Source of the DNA: Solibacillus sp045640265
GTDB taxonomy: Bacteria > Bacillota > Bacilli > Bacillales_A > Planococcaceae
Length of the DNA: 18,624 nucleotides
Assembly: GCA_045640265.1 (NCBI GenBank)
Contig: JAZUES010000130.1
Location: forward strand, 1-18,624
Direction: 5' to 3'
The stretch's first letter is position 1. Each line of letters begins with the position of its first letter. Below the pieces are notes generated by a model that saw only the letters and a program-made list of their open reading frames with translations, ran no database searches and had not been told where the DNA came from. Shown one piece after another: positions 1 to 6,205 of the stretch. Position numbers and translations under genes: made by a program.

Positions 1-711
1 ATCCCTACCCATATTGCAATTATCATGGACGGGAACGGTCGTTGGGCGAAAAAACGTTCAATGCCTCGTGTAGCAGGACATCATGAAGGTATGAAAACGA
101 TACGTAAAATTACGCGTTGTGCGGATGATTTAGGAGTGAAAGTATTAACGCTTTATGCCTTTTCTACGGAAAATTGGAAGCGTCCTAAATCAGAAGTTGA
201 ATTTTTAATGCGTCTACCAGAGCAATTTTTAAATTCATTTTTACCAGAGTTAATGGAGCGTAATATTAAAATCGAAATGATTGGTGTAATGGAAACATTA
301 CCAGAATATACGCAAAGAGCATTGAGACATGCAATGGAAAAAACGAATGAAAATACAGGGTTAATATTATATTTTGCGATGAATTACGGAGGACGTGCAG
401 AAATTGTGATGGCTATGCAGCAACTAATGAAAGAAGTTGAAGCAGGAAATTTAGCGATTGATGAAATTAATGAACAACATCTTTCACAATATGTGATGAC
501 GGCACACCTACCAGAACCTGATTTATTAATTCGGACAAGTGGTGAAGTACGTATAAGCAATTTCATGTTGTGGCAGCTCGCATATACGGAGTTTTGGTTC
601 ACAGATACGCATTGGCCAGATTTTGATGAGGCATGTTTAAAAGAGGCAATTCGCGTGTATCAGAATCGTAACCGTCGCTATGGTGGGTTGAAAGGGGAAC
701 AAACAAAGTGA
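1..711 (+). CDS. uppS: Isoprenyl transferase (undecaprenyl diphosphate synthase), 5'-truncated
   Basis: Cis-prenyltransferase that condenses isopentenyl diphosphate onto farnesyl diphosphate to make the C55 lipid carrier for peptidoglycan and teichoic acid assembly. The reading frame is open from base 1, so the gene starts upstream. By comparison with B. subtilis UppS about 30 N-terminal residues are missing, and the ATG at 25 is the internal Met of the catalytic motif, not the start. Visible family motifs are IMDGNGRWA, whose Asp is the diphosphate-binding catalytic residue, then GHHEGM, LYAFSTENWKRP, FALNYGGR-like FAMNYGGR, and near the C-terminus LLIRTSGEVRISNFMLWQ and WPDF. The stop codon overlaps the GTG start of cdsA by 4 nt (GTGA), so the two are probably translationally coupled. 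Nothing unusual is seen in the part present. Confidence 0.97.
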   Translation: MPTHIAIIMDGNGRWAKKRSMPRVAGHHEGMKTIRKITRCADDLGVKVLTLYAFSTENWKRPKSEVEFLMRLPEQFLNSFLPELMERNIKIEMIGVMETLPEYTQRALRHAMEKTNENTGLILYFAMNYGGRAEIVMAMQQLMKEVEAGNLAIDEINEQHLSQYVMTAHLPEPDLLIRTSGEVRISNFMLWQLAYTEFWFTDTHWPDFDEACLKEAIRVYQNRNRRYGGLKGEQTK

Positions 712-1508
712 AACAACGCATTATTACTGGAGTAATAGCTGCGGCGTTATTTATTCCATTTGTTATTTACGGAGGCGCTCCATTTGCAGTGATTATTTCT
801 GCAATAGCTATTATTGGTCTATATGAAATACTAAAAATGAAGGGTCTTTCGATTTTCTCAGTACCAGGTATATTAGGAACGCTTGCGCTACTTATTTTAG
901 TCGTTCCAGATGAATGGTCAGCGAAAGTATTAGAATTACTTCAATATGATTCGAAATTAATGATTGTTTATGGCATTGCTGCATTATTATTAATTTATAC
1001 TGTACTTGTAAAAAATAAAATGACGTTTGATGAAATCGGCTTTATTTTATTAAGTGCATTTTATGTGGGGCTAGGTTTCCATTACTTCATTGAAACACGC
1101 TTTATCGGTGTAGAATTTGTTATCTTTGTCTTATTGGTCGTTTGGACAACGGACTCAGGTGCCTACTTTGTTGGGCGAAAATTCGGGCGAAATAAGCTAT
1201 GGCCAGAAATTTCACCGAAAAAAACGGTGGAAGGATTTGTTGGTGGGATTGTAATTGCAGTACTATTTGCCATTGCTATGCAGCTTATTTATCCGTTTGC
1301 CCAAGGTTGGGTACAGCTAATTCTTGTCACAATAGTTGCGTCAATTGTTGGTCAAATGGGTGATTTAGTTGAGTCAGCGATCAAGCGTCATTACGGCGTA
1401 AAAGATTCAGGTAATATTTTACCTGGACATGGTGGGATTTTAGACCGCTTTGACAGTTTGTTATTTGTAGTCCCATTACTGCATTTTTTACATTTCTTTG
1501 GTGGATGA
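708..1508 (+). CDS. cdsA: Phosphatidate cytidylyltransferase (CDP-diglyceride synthase)
   Basis: Membrane enzyme that makes CDP-diacylglycerol from phosphatidic acid and CTP, the branch point for phosphatidylglycerol, cardiolipin and phosphatidylethanolamine synthesis. The 266-residue product is almost entirely hydrophobic helices. Its C-terminal part carries the CDP-diglyceride synthase signature at residues 223-250: S-x-I-K-R, then K-D-S-G, then LPGHGGILDRFDS with the metal/substrate-binding Asp residues. The GTG start overlaps the uppS stop. An upstream Shine-Dalgarno of modest quality (AAAGGGGAAC) lies inside the end of uppS, which suggests coupling. Length is normal for the family. Confidence 0.97.
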   Translation: MKQRIITGVIAAALFIPFVIYGGAPFAVIISAIAIIGLYEILKMKGLSIFSVPGILGTLALLILVVPDEWSAKVLELLQYDSKLMIVYGIAALLLIYTVLVKNKMTFDEIGFILLSAFYVGLGFHYFIETRFIGVEFVIFVLLVVWTTDSGAYFVGRKFGRNKLWPEISPKKTVEGFVGGIVIAVLFAIAMQLIYPFAQGWVQLILVTIVASIVGQMGDLVESAIKRHYGVKDSGNILPGHGGILDRFDSLLFVVPLLHFLHFFGG

Positions 1509-1520
1509 TAAAAGGTATTT

Positions 1521-1583
1521 TCAATGAAATTCACTTAAGAAAAGACACTATTTCGCTCGATTCAGTGTGAAATATGTTTTTTA
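1521..1583 (+). repeat. Intergenic hairpin element, copy A (before dxr)
   Basis: The 103-nt spacer between cdsA and dxr contains a sequence repeated ahead of polC (6121-6184). Shared blocks are TCAATGAAAT, TAAGAAAAGACA and GTGAAAT followed by TGTTTTT. In this copy AAAAGACA (1540-1547) can pair with TGTTTTTT (1575-1582), and TATTTCGC (1549-1556) with GTGAAATA (1567-1574), leaving a single bulged C and a 10-nt loop. The 3' arm ends in a run of six T, so the structure resembles an intrinsic terminator or attenuator inside the uppS-cdsA / dxr transcription unit. The function is unknown; it could equally be a dispersed repeat. The repeat and the pairing are seen directly. Confidence 0.7.
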
Positions 1584-1611
1584 ATGTAAATAAAAGAGGG
1601 GAAGTATTATT

Positions 1612-2757
1612 GTGAAGAAGATTAGTTTATTAGGTGCGACTGGCTCTATAGGGTGGCAAACTTTTGATATATTACTTGCGCATCCAGAAGAGTTTCAATT
1701 AGTGGCATTTTCAGCAGGACAAAATGTTGAAAAGTCACGCGAAATTATTGAAAAGCTACAACCAGAATTAGTATCGATGCAAACGGAAGAGGCGGCACGT
1801 GTTTTACAAAAAGACTATCCACATATTTCATTTACATATGGCACAAAAGGATTAGTTGACGTTGCAACACATCCAGATTCAACGGTTTTAATTAATGCAG
1901 TACTCGGAAGTGTTGGGTTAGAATCAACATTAGCAGCGATTCGCATGGGTAAAACAATTGCCATTGCAAATAAAGAAACATTGGTAACGGCAGGTCATTT
2001 GGTAATGGCTGAAGCGAAAAAGTATAACGCACCGATTTTACCAGTTGATAGTGAGCATTCAGCAATTTTCCAATCTATGAACGGGGAAAATAAAAAGCGA
2101 ATTGAACGCATTATTTTAACGGCTTCTGGTGGATCTTTCCGTGATAAAACACGTGATGAATTGCAAGGCGTGACAGTAAAAGATGCATTAAATCACCCGA
2201 ACTGGTCGATGGGGGCTAAAATTACAATTGACTCAGCAACGATGATGAATAAAGGGCTAGAAGTAATTGAAGCACATGTATTATTCGATATGCCGTACGA
2301 CAATATCGATGTGTTATTACACCGAGAAAGCATTATTCACTCAATGGTTGAATACGAAGATACAGGTGTCATCGCACAACTTGGTACACCAGATATGCGC
2401 GTTCCAATTCAATATGCACTTAGCTATCCAGATCGCTTACCACTTAAAAATGGTCAACGTTTAAATTTAGCGCAAATTGGACAACTTCATTTTAAAGAAG
2501 TTGACTTTGATCGCTTCCGTGCACTGAAATTTGCGTATGAAGCAGGTCGAATGGGTGGTACTATTTTAACAGCCATGAATGCGGCGAATGAAGCAGCTGT
2601 AGCACTGTTTTTACAAGAAAAAATAACATTTTTACAAATTGAAGAATGTATTGAGCGCATTATGAATAGTCATAACAATATATTATTGCCAGATTTGCAA
2701 ACGATTTTACATGTAGATGGAGAAACGAGAAAAACTGTTGCAAGCATGGTAAAATAG
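1612..2757 (+). CDS. dxr: 1-deoxy-D-xylulose 5-phosphate reductoisomerase
   Basis: Second and committing enzyme of the MEP pathway: NADPH-dependent rearrangement and reduction of DXP to 2-C-methyl-D-erythritol 4-phosphate. It supplies the isoprenoid units used by UppS in the same cluster. The 381-residue product has the N-terminal NADPH-binding GATGSIG loop (residues 8-14), the metal-binding DSEHS (Asp146, Glu148), and the NPNWSMGAKITIDSATMMNKG stretch (within 194-217) ending at metal ligand Glu217. Start is GTG, 10 nt behind an AGAGGGG ribosome binding site. Trp15 directly after the GATGSIG loop is a larger residue than the Glu of B. subtilis Dxr, but the fold motifs are intact. It lies just downstream of the copy A hairpin, so its expression may be tuned separately from cdsA. 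Confidence 0.97.
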   Translation: MKKISLLGATGSIGWQTFDILLAHPEEFQLVAFSAGQNVEKSREIIEKLQPELVSMQTEEAARVLQKDYPHISFTYGTKGLVDVATHPDSTVLINAVLGSVGLESTLAAIRMGKTIAIANKETLVTAGHLVMAEAKKYNAPILPVDSEHSAIFQSMNGENKKRIERIILTASGGSFRDKTRDELQGVTVKDALNHPNWSMGAKITIDSATMMNKGLEVIEAHVLFDMPYDNIDVLLHRESIIHSMVEYEDTGVIAQLGTPDMRVPIQYALSYPDRLPLKNGQRLNLAQIGQLHFKEVDFDRFRALKFAYEAGRMGGTILTAMNAANEAAVALFLQEKITFLQIEECIERIMNSHNNILLPDLQTILHVDGETRKTVASMVK

Positions 2758-2773
2758 TGAAATATAAGAGATA

Positions 2774-2801
2774 GTGAGTAATCTTTACTTTGTTTACTCA
2801 T
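2774..2801 (+). other. Small hairpin upstream of the rasP ribosome binding site
   Basis: TGAGTAA (2775-2781) and TTACTCA (2794-2800) form a perfect 7-bp stem with a 12-nt loop, extended by one G-T pair, ending a few bases before the rasP Shine-Dalgarno (AAGGTGG at 2805). It has no T-run, so it is not an intrinsic terminator. It could be an mRNA stability or processing hairpin, or chance. Confidence 0.35.
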
Positions 2802-2817
2802 GTGAAGGTGGGAGATT

Positions 2818-4074
2818 ATGCAAACAGTTATTGCCTTTATCGCAATCTTTGGCTCACTTGTATTTTTCCATGAGCTAGGTCACTTTATTTTTGCAAAACG
2901 TGCGGGTATTATGGTGCGTGAATTTGCTATCGGGATGGGGCCGAAAATTTTTGGTATGACGAAAGGTGAAACAATTTATACGCTACGTCTTTTACCAATC
3001 GGTGGTTACGTTCGTATGGCTGGTGAGGATGCTGATTCAGTAGAGTTGCAGCCGGGTTATCGCGTAGCGCTTGTAACGAATGAAGAGAATATTGTTGAAA
3101 AAATTGTGTTAAATCAAAAAACACAATATCAGAATGTGATTTTTTTAGAAGTAGAGCGTGCAGATTTAGAACGAGACCTTTGGATTGAAGGGTATGACGA
3201 AGAAGAAAAGTTCGTTCGTTATAATGTATCACGTACAGCAACAATTGTTGAGAACGGTACAGAGCAAATAATCGCTCCGCTTGATCGTCAATTTAACTCC
3301 AAGTCAGTTGGCGCACGTGCGATGGCAATTTTTGCAGGGCCATTATTTAACTTTATATTAGCGTTTTTCATTTTCTTAATTATTGGACTGGTGCAAGGTG
3401 TTCCTTCAAGTGATCCGATTATTTCAGATGTGATGAATGATTTACCTGCAAGTACTGCTGGTCTACAAAATGGCGATAAAGTCGTGAAAATTGATGGTGT
3501 TCCTATTTCAAACTGGGAAGAGTTATCGATTAAAATTCAAGATAACCCAGCAAAACCAATTAATTTTGAAATAGAACGTGATGGTGCGTTAATGACAGTT
3601 GAAGTAACGCCTAATAGCGTCGAACAAAATGACGGTACAAAGTATGGCCAAATCGGTGTTATGCGTCCGATGGAATCAAATCCATTAAAAGCTGTTGTCT
3701 ACGGTGCGAAAGAAACATATAACGGGACTGTATTAATAGGGAAACTTGTTGGTCAGTTAGTAACGGGGCAATTTTCAATTGATGCACTATCGGGTCCAGT
3801 TGGAATTTATAAAGCGACTGAAACAGTTGTAACATTTGGTTTATATAATGTTTTATACTGGGCAGCGATGTTAAGTATTAACTTAGGGATAATGAACTTA
3901 CTTCCATTACCAGCGCTTGATGGTGGACGATTACTGTTCTTCTTATTTGAAGCGTTACGTGGAAAACCAATTGATCGTCAAAAAGAAGGAATGGTTCATT
4001 TCGTTGGAATTGTGTTGCTCATGATTTTAATGGTCGTAGTAACATGGAATGATATTCAGCGATTCTTCTTCTAA
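2818..4074 (+). CDS. rasP: Site-2 family intramembrane zinc metalloprotease (RseP/RasP)
   Basis: Regulated intramembrane protease. In B. subtilis the orthologue completes degradation of anti-sigma factors such as RsiW and clears signal-peptide remnants. The 418-residue protein has the zinc-binding HELGH in its first membrane segment (residues 18-22), a second hydrophobic segment after AGPLFNF, a PDZ domain in the middle (around SDVMNDLPASTAGLQNGDKV through ISNWEEL), and the C-terminal LDG motif with the third zinc ligand (Asp368) in NLLPLPALDGGRLLF. Start is ATG with AAGGTGG 6 nt upstream. Length is typical. It sits between dxr and proS as in other Bacillales. No anti-sigma substrate gene is present in the window. 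Confidence 0.96.
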   Translation: MQTVIAFIAIFGSLVFFHELGHFIFAKRAGIMVREFAIGMGPKIFGMTKGETIYTLRLLPIGGYVRMAGEDADSVELQPGYRVALVTNEENIVEKIVLNQKTQYQNVIFLEVERADLERDLWIEGYDEEEKFVRYNVSRTATIVENGTEQIIAPLDRQFNSKSVGARAMAIFAGPLFNFILAFFIFLIIGLVQGVPSSDPIISDVMNDLPASTAGLQNGDKVVKIDGVPISNWEELSIKIQDNPAKPINFEIERDGALMTVEVTPNSVEQNDGTKYGQIGVMRPMESNPLKAVVYGAKETYNGTVLIGKLVGQLVTGQFSIDALSGPVGIYKATETVVTFGLYNVLYWAAMLSINLGIMNLLPLPALDGGRLLFFLFEALRGKPIDRQKEGMVHFVGIVLLMILMVVVTWNDIQRFFF

Positions 4075-4097
4075 ACTGAATCATGATTTAATATGGC

Positions 4098-4138
4098 AGC
4101 TTTGAGCGTTTGTATGAATAATACTAGCGTTCAAAGCT
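4098..4138 (+). terminator. Long imperfect hairpin after rasP, possible weak terminator
   Basis: AGCTTTGAGCGTTTGTAT (4098-4115) and ATACTAGCGTTCAAAGCT (4121-4138) form an 18-position stem with two G-T pairs and one T-T mismatch around a 5-nt loop. What follows is AAATTTGTTTAG, a poor T-tract, so termination would be inefficient. It could instead be an RNA processing or 3'-end stabilising element separating rasP from proS. It begins the 240-nt spacer 4075-4314. The rest of that spacer holds the short ORF at 4218-4286 and an AT-rich tract (4139-4200) with only a poor promoter match (TTGTTT at 4143, TATTCA at 4166, 17-nt gap). Confidence 0.45.
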
Positions 4139-4217
4139 AAATTTGTTTAGTATAGAAGAAGTAGATATTCAATTTCATACATTTTATAAAATTATTTATT
4201 TCCCTCCGGAGGATGTC

Positions 4218-4286
4218 ATGGATTTGAAAGGGAAGTCTTTGTACAAGCGCAAAGCGGAATCCAGACGCAATTATGCTAAGGTATAA
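4218..4286 (+). CDS. Possible 22-residue basic peptide or leader ORF upstream of proS
   Basis: A short open frame starts at ATG 4218 and stops at TAA 4284. It is preceded by GGAGG with a 5-nt gap, one of the best ribosome binding sites in the window. The peptide begins MDLKGKSLYKRK and ends RRNYAKV. It has eight Lys/Arg against two acidic residues and no membrane segment. The patch is visibly richer in G+C than the surrounding spacer. The Shine-Dalgarno is part of a perfect 10-nt palindrome (CCTCCGGAGG, 4203-4212). TTCCCT (4200-4205) can pair with AGGGAA (4229-4234), placing the initiation region in a loop. I do not recognise the peptide. It could be a leader peptide for proS, an independent small protein, or a chance ORF. 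proS begins 40 nt after its stop. Confidence 0.4.
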   Translation: MDLKGKSLYKRKAESRRNYAKV

Positions 4287-4326
4287 TTGATTATATGAAT
4301 CTTAATTTAAAAAGGTGGCACTACTT

Positions 4327-6033
4327 ATGAAACAAACTAAAACATTCATCCCTACTTTAAGGGAAAATCCAGCTGATGCGGATGTAAAATCACACCGTAC
4401 GTTATTACGTGCAGGTTTTATTCGTCAAAATGCAGCGGGGATTTATTCATACTTACCATTAGCTCGTAAAGTATTATTTAAAATTGAACAAGTGATTCGT
4501 GAAGAGATGGAAGCAATTAATTCCATCGAATTATTAATGCCAGCACTACAAGCAGCAGAGTTATGGCAAGAATCAGGTCGTTGGGAAGCATATGGTCCAG
4601 AATTAATGCGTTTAAAAGACCGTAACGATCGTGATTTTGCATTAGGTGCTACACACGAAGAAGTTATTACAACATTAGTTCGTGATGAAATTAAATCATA
4701 CAAAAAATTACCATTAACATTATTCCAAATTCAAAATAAATTCCGTGATGAAAAACGTCCACGCTTCGGATTATTACGTGGTCGCGAATTCATCATGAAA
4801 GATGCGTATTCATTCCACTCATCGCGTGAATCGTTAGATGCAACATATGATGATATGTACCGTGCATACTCAAACATCTTCTCACGTCTTGGTTTAAACT
4901 TCCGTGCAGTAATCGCGGATGCTGGTTCAATCGGTGGTAAAGGTACGCATGAATTCATGGTTTTATCTGAAATCGGTGAAGATACAATCGCTTACTCTGA
5001 TACATCAGATTATGCAGCGAACATTGAAATGGCAGAAGTTATCGTAGAATATACGACACCGGATGCACCATTAAAAGACGTTGAAAAAGTAGCAACACCT
5101 GATCAAAAAACAATTGAAGAAGTATCAACATTCTTAAATGTGGAAGCTTCTAACATTATTAAAACATTAGTATTCGATATCGATGGTGAGTTAATAATTG
5201 TGTTAGCACGCGGAGATCACGAAATTAATGATATTAAATTAAAAAATGCGTTAGGTGCTACTTCAGTAGAACTTGCTGAAGATGCGGCAATTAAAGAATT
5301 ACTTGGTTGTACACCAGGTTCAATCGGTCCAGTGAAATTACCAGTGAGCGTAAAAGTCATTGCGGATAACGCAATTAAATCGATTCATAATGGTGTAGCT
5401 GGTGCAAACGAAGATGGATTCCACTTATTAAATGTGAATCCAGAGCGTGATTTTGCAATTAGCTCTTACGAAGATATTCGCTTCATTCAAGAGGGTGACC
5501 CATCTCCAGATGGTCAAGGTATCGTCAAATTTGCAGAAGGTATCGAAGTTGGACACATTTTCAAATTAGGGACAACTTATTCATCAAAAATGAATGCAAC
5601 GTATTTAGATGAGCAAGGTAAAGCAAAACCATTTATCATGGGTTGCTACGGTATCGGGGTTTCTCGTTTACTTGCAGCAGTGGCTGAACAGTTCCAAGAT
5701 GACAATGGTTTCGTATGGCCAGCACAACTTGCACCATATGATTTACACTTAGTACCAGTTAACACAAAAGATGAAACACAAGTTCAATTAGCAGATGAGC
5801 TTTATGGTGTTTTAAAATCTTACCGCTACGATGTGTTATATGATGACCGTGCAGAGCGTGCGGGAGTTAAATTTGCGGATGCTGATTTAATTGGTTTACC
5901 AGTTCGTATTACAGTAGGGAAAAAAGCTTCTGAAGGATTAGTAGAAGTGAAGTTCCGTTCAACTGGTGAAACTGCTGAATGGGCAAAAGAAGAAGTTGTG
6001 GATCGTTTAAACGAATACTTCCGTCAAAACTAA
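4327..6033 (+). CDS. proS: Prolyl-tRNA synthetase, bacterial type with editing insertion
   Basis: Class II aminoacyl-tRNA synthetase that charges tRNA-Pro. The ATG at 4327 is chosen over the in-frame GTG at 4315 because AAGGTGG lies 8 nt before it, the GTG falls inside that Shine-Dalgarno, and MKQTKTFIPTLRENPADA aligns with the B. subtilis N-terminus. The resulting length of 568 residues suits the bacterial form. Motif 2 region features (TLFQIQNKFRDEKRPRFGLLRGREFIMKDAYSF, in part) lie around residues 135-160. A cis-editing YbaK-like insertion, which hydrolyses Ala-tRNA-Pro, occupies roughly residues 225-400 and includes LARGDHEIND. Motif 3 GCYGIGVSRLL is at 439-449, followed by the anticodon-binding domain. 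No T-box leader is visible. A strong terminator follows. Confidence 0.97.
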   Translation: MKQTKTFIPTLRENPADADVKSHRTLLRAGFIRQNAAGIYSYLPLARKVLFKIEQVIREEMEAINSIELLMPALQAAELWQESGRWEAYGPELMRLKDRNDRDFALGATHEEVITTLVRDEIKSYKKLPLTLFQIQNKFRDEKRPRFGLLRGREFIMKDAYSFHSSRESLDATYDDMYRAYSNIFSRLGLNFRAVIADAGSIGGKGTHEFMVLSEIGEDTIAYSDTSDYAANIEMAEVIVEYTTPDAPLKDVEKVATPDQKTIEEVSTFLNVEASNIIKTLVFDIDGELIIVLARGDHEINDIKLKNALGATSVELAEDAAIKELLGCTPGSIGPVKLPVSVKVIADNAIKSIHNGVAGANEDGFHLLNVNPERDFAISSYEDIRFIQEGDPSPDGQGIVKFAEGIEVGHIFKLGTTYSSKMNATYLDEQGKAKPFIMGCYGIGVSRLLAAVAEQFQDDNGFVWPAQLAPYDLHLVPVNTKDETQVQLADELYGVLKSYRYDVLYDDRAERAGVKFADADLIGLPVRITVGKKASEGLVEVKFRSTGETAEWAKEEVVDRLNEYFRQN

Positions 6034-6055
6034 TTAGTCTTTTTATAGAAAGAAG

Positions 6056-6092
6056 AGGAAAGTACAAAAACGATGTACTTTCCTTTCTTTTT
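6056..6092 (+). terminator. Intrinsic terminator after proS
   Basis: Perfect 11-bp stem AGGAAAGTACA (6056-6066) / TGTACTTTCCT (6074-6084) with a 7-nt loop, followed at once by TTCTTTTT. This is a textbook Rho-independent terminator that closes the uppS-to-proS transcription unit and separates it from polC. Confidence 0.9.
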
Positions 6093-6120
6093 CATGTGGT
6101 AGGTAAGAAATGATAAGTTA

Positions 6121-6184
6121 TCAATGAAATCGGCATAAGAAAAGACATTGATTTTGCGCCTTTTTGGCGTGAAATCTGTTTTTC
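6121..6184 (+). repeat. Intergenic hairpin element, copy B (before polC)
   Basis: Second copy of the element found before dxr. The first 27 nt match copy A at 23 positions (TCAATGAAAT, then TAAGAAAAGACA). AAAGACA (6141-6147) pairs with TGTTTTT (6177-6183), and GATTTTGCGCC (6150-6160) pairs with GGCGTGAAATC (6166-6176) around a TTTTT loop. The G-C closing pair here (6150/6176) corresponds to T-A in copy A (1549/1574). Other stem differences also keep pairing (T-G here for C-G there), which argues for a conserved RNA fold. An alternative pairing ATCAATG (6120-6126) / CATTGAT (6146-6152) overlaps the base of the stem. It ends about 20 nt before the polC start. Confidence 0.7.
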
Positions 6185-6205
6185 ATTTTAGAAAGGGTGA
6201 AATAA

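Noticed and set aside
1..711. uppS starting at the ATG at position 25
   Set aside because: The frame is open to base 1 with conserved residues (IPTHIAII) before that Met, and the Met itself is part of the catalytic MDGNGRW motif. The true start is upstream of the window.
4282..4287. TATAAT as a -10 box for proS
   Set aside because: No acceptable -35 hexamer at 16-18 nt upstream (ATCCAG or neighbours), and no TGn extension. It overlaps the end of the short ORF.
4266..4340. T-box riboswitch in front of proS (AAAAAGGTGGCAC resembles the T-box core)
   Set aside because: The match is short and serves as the proS Shine-Dalgarno. There is no terminator/antiterminator pair after it and no stem I array with a Pro specifier upstream.
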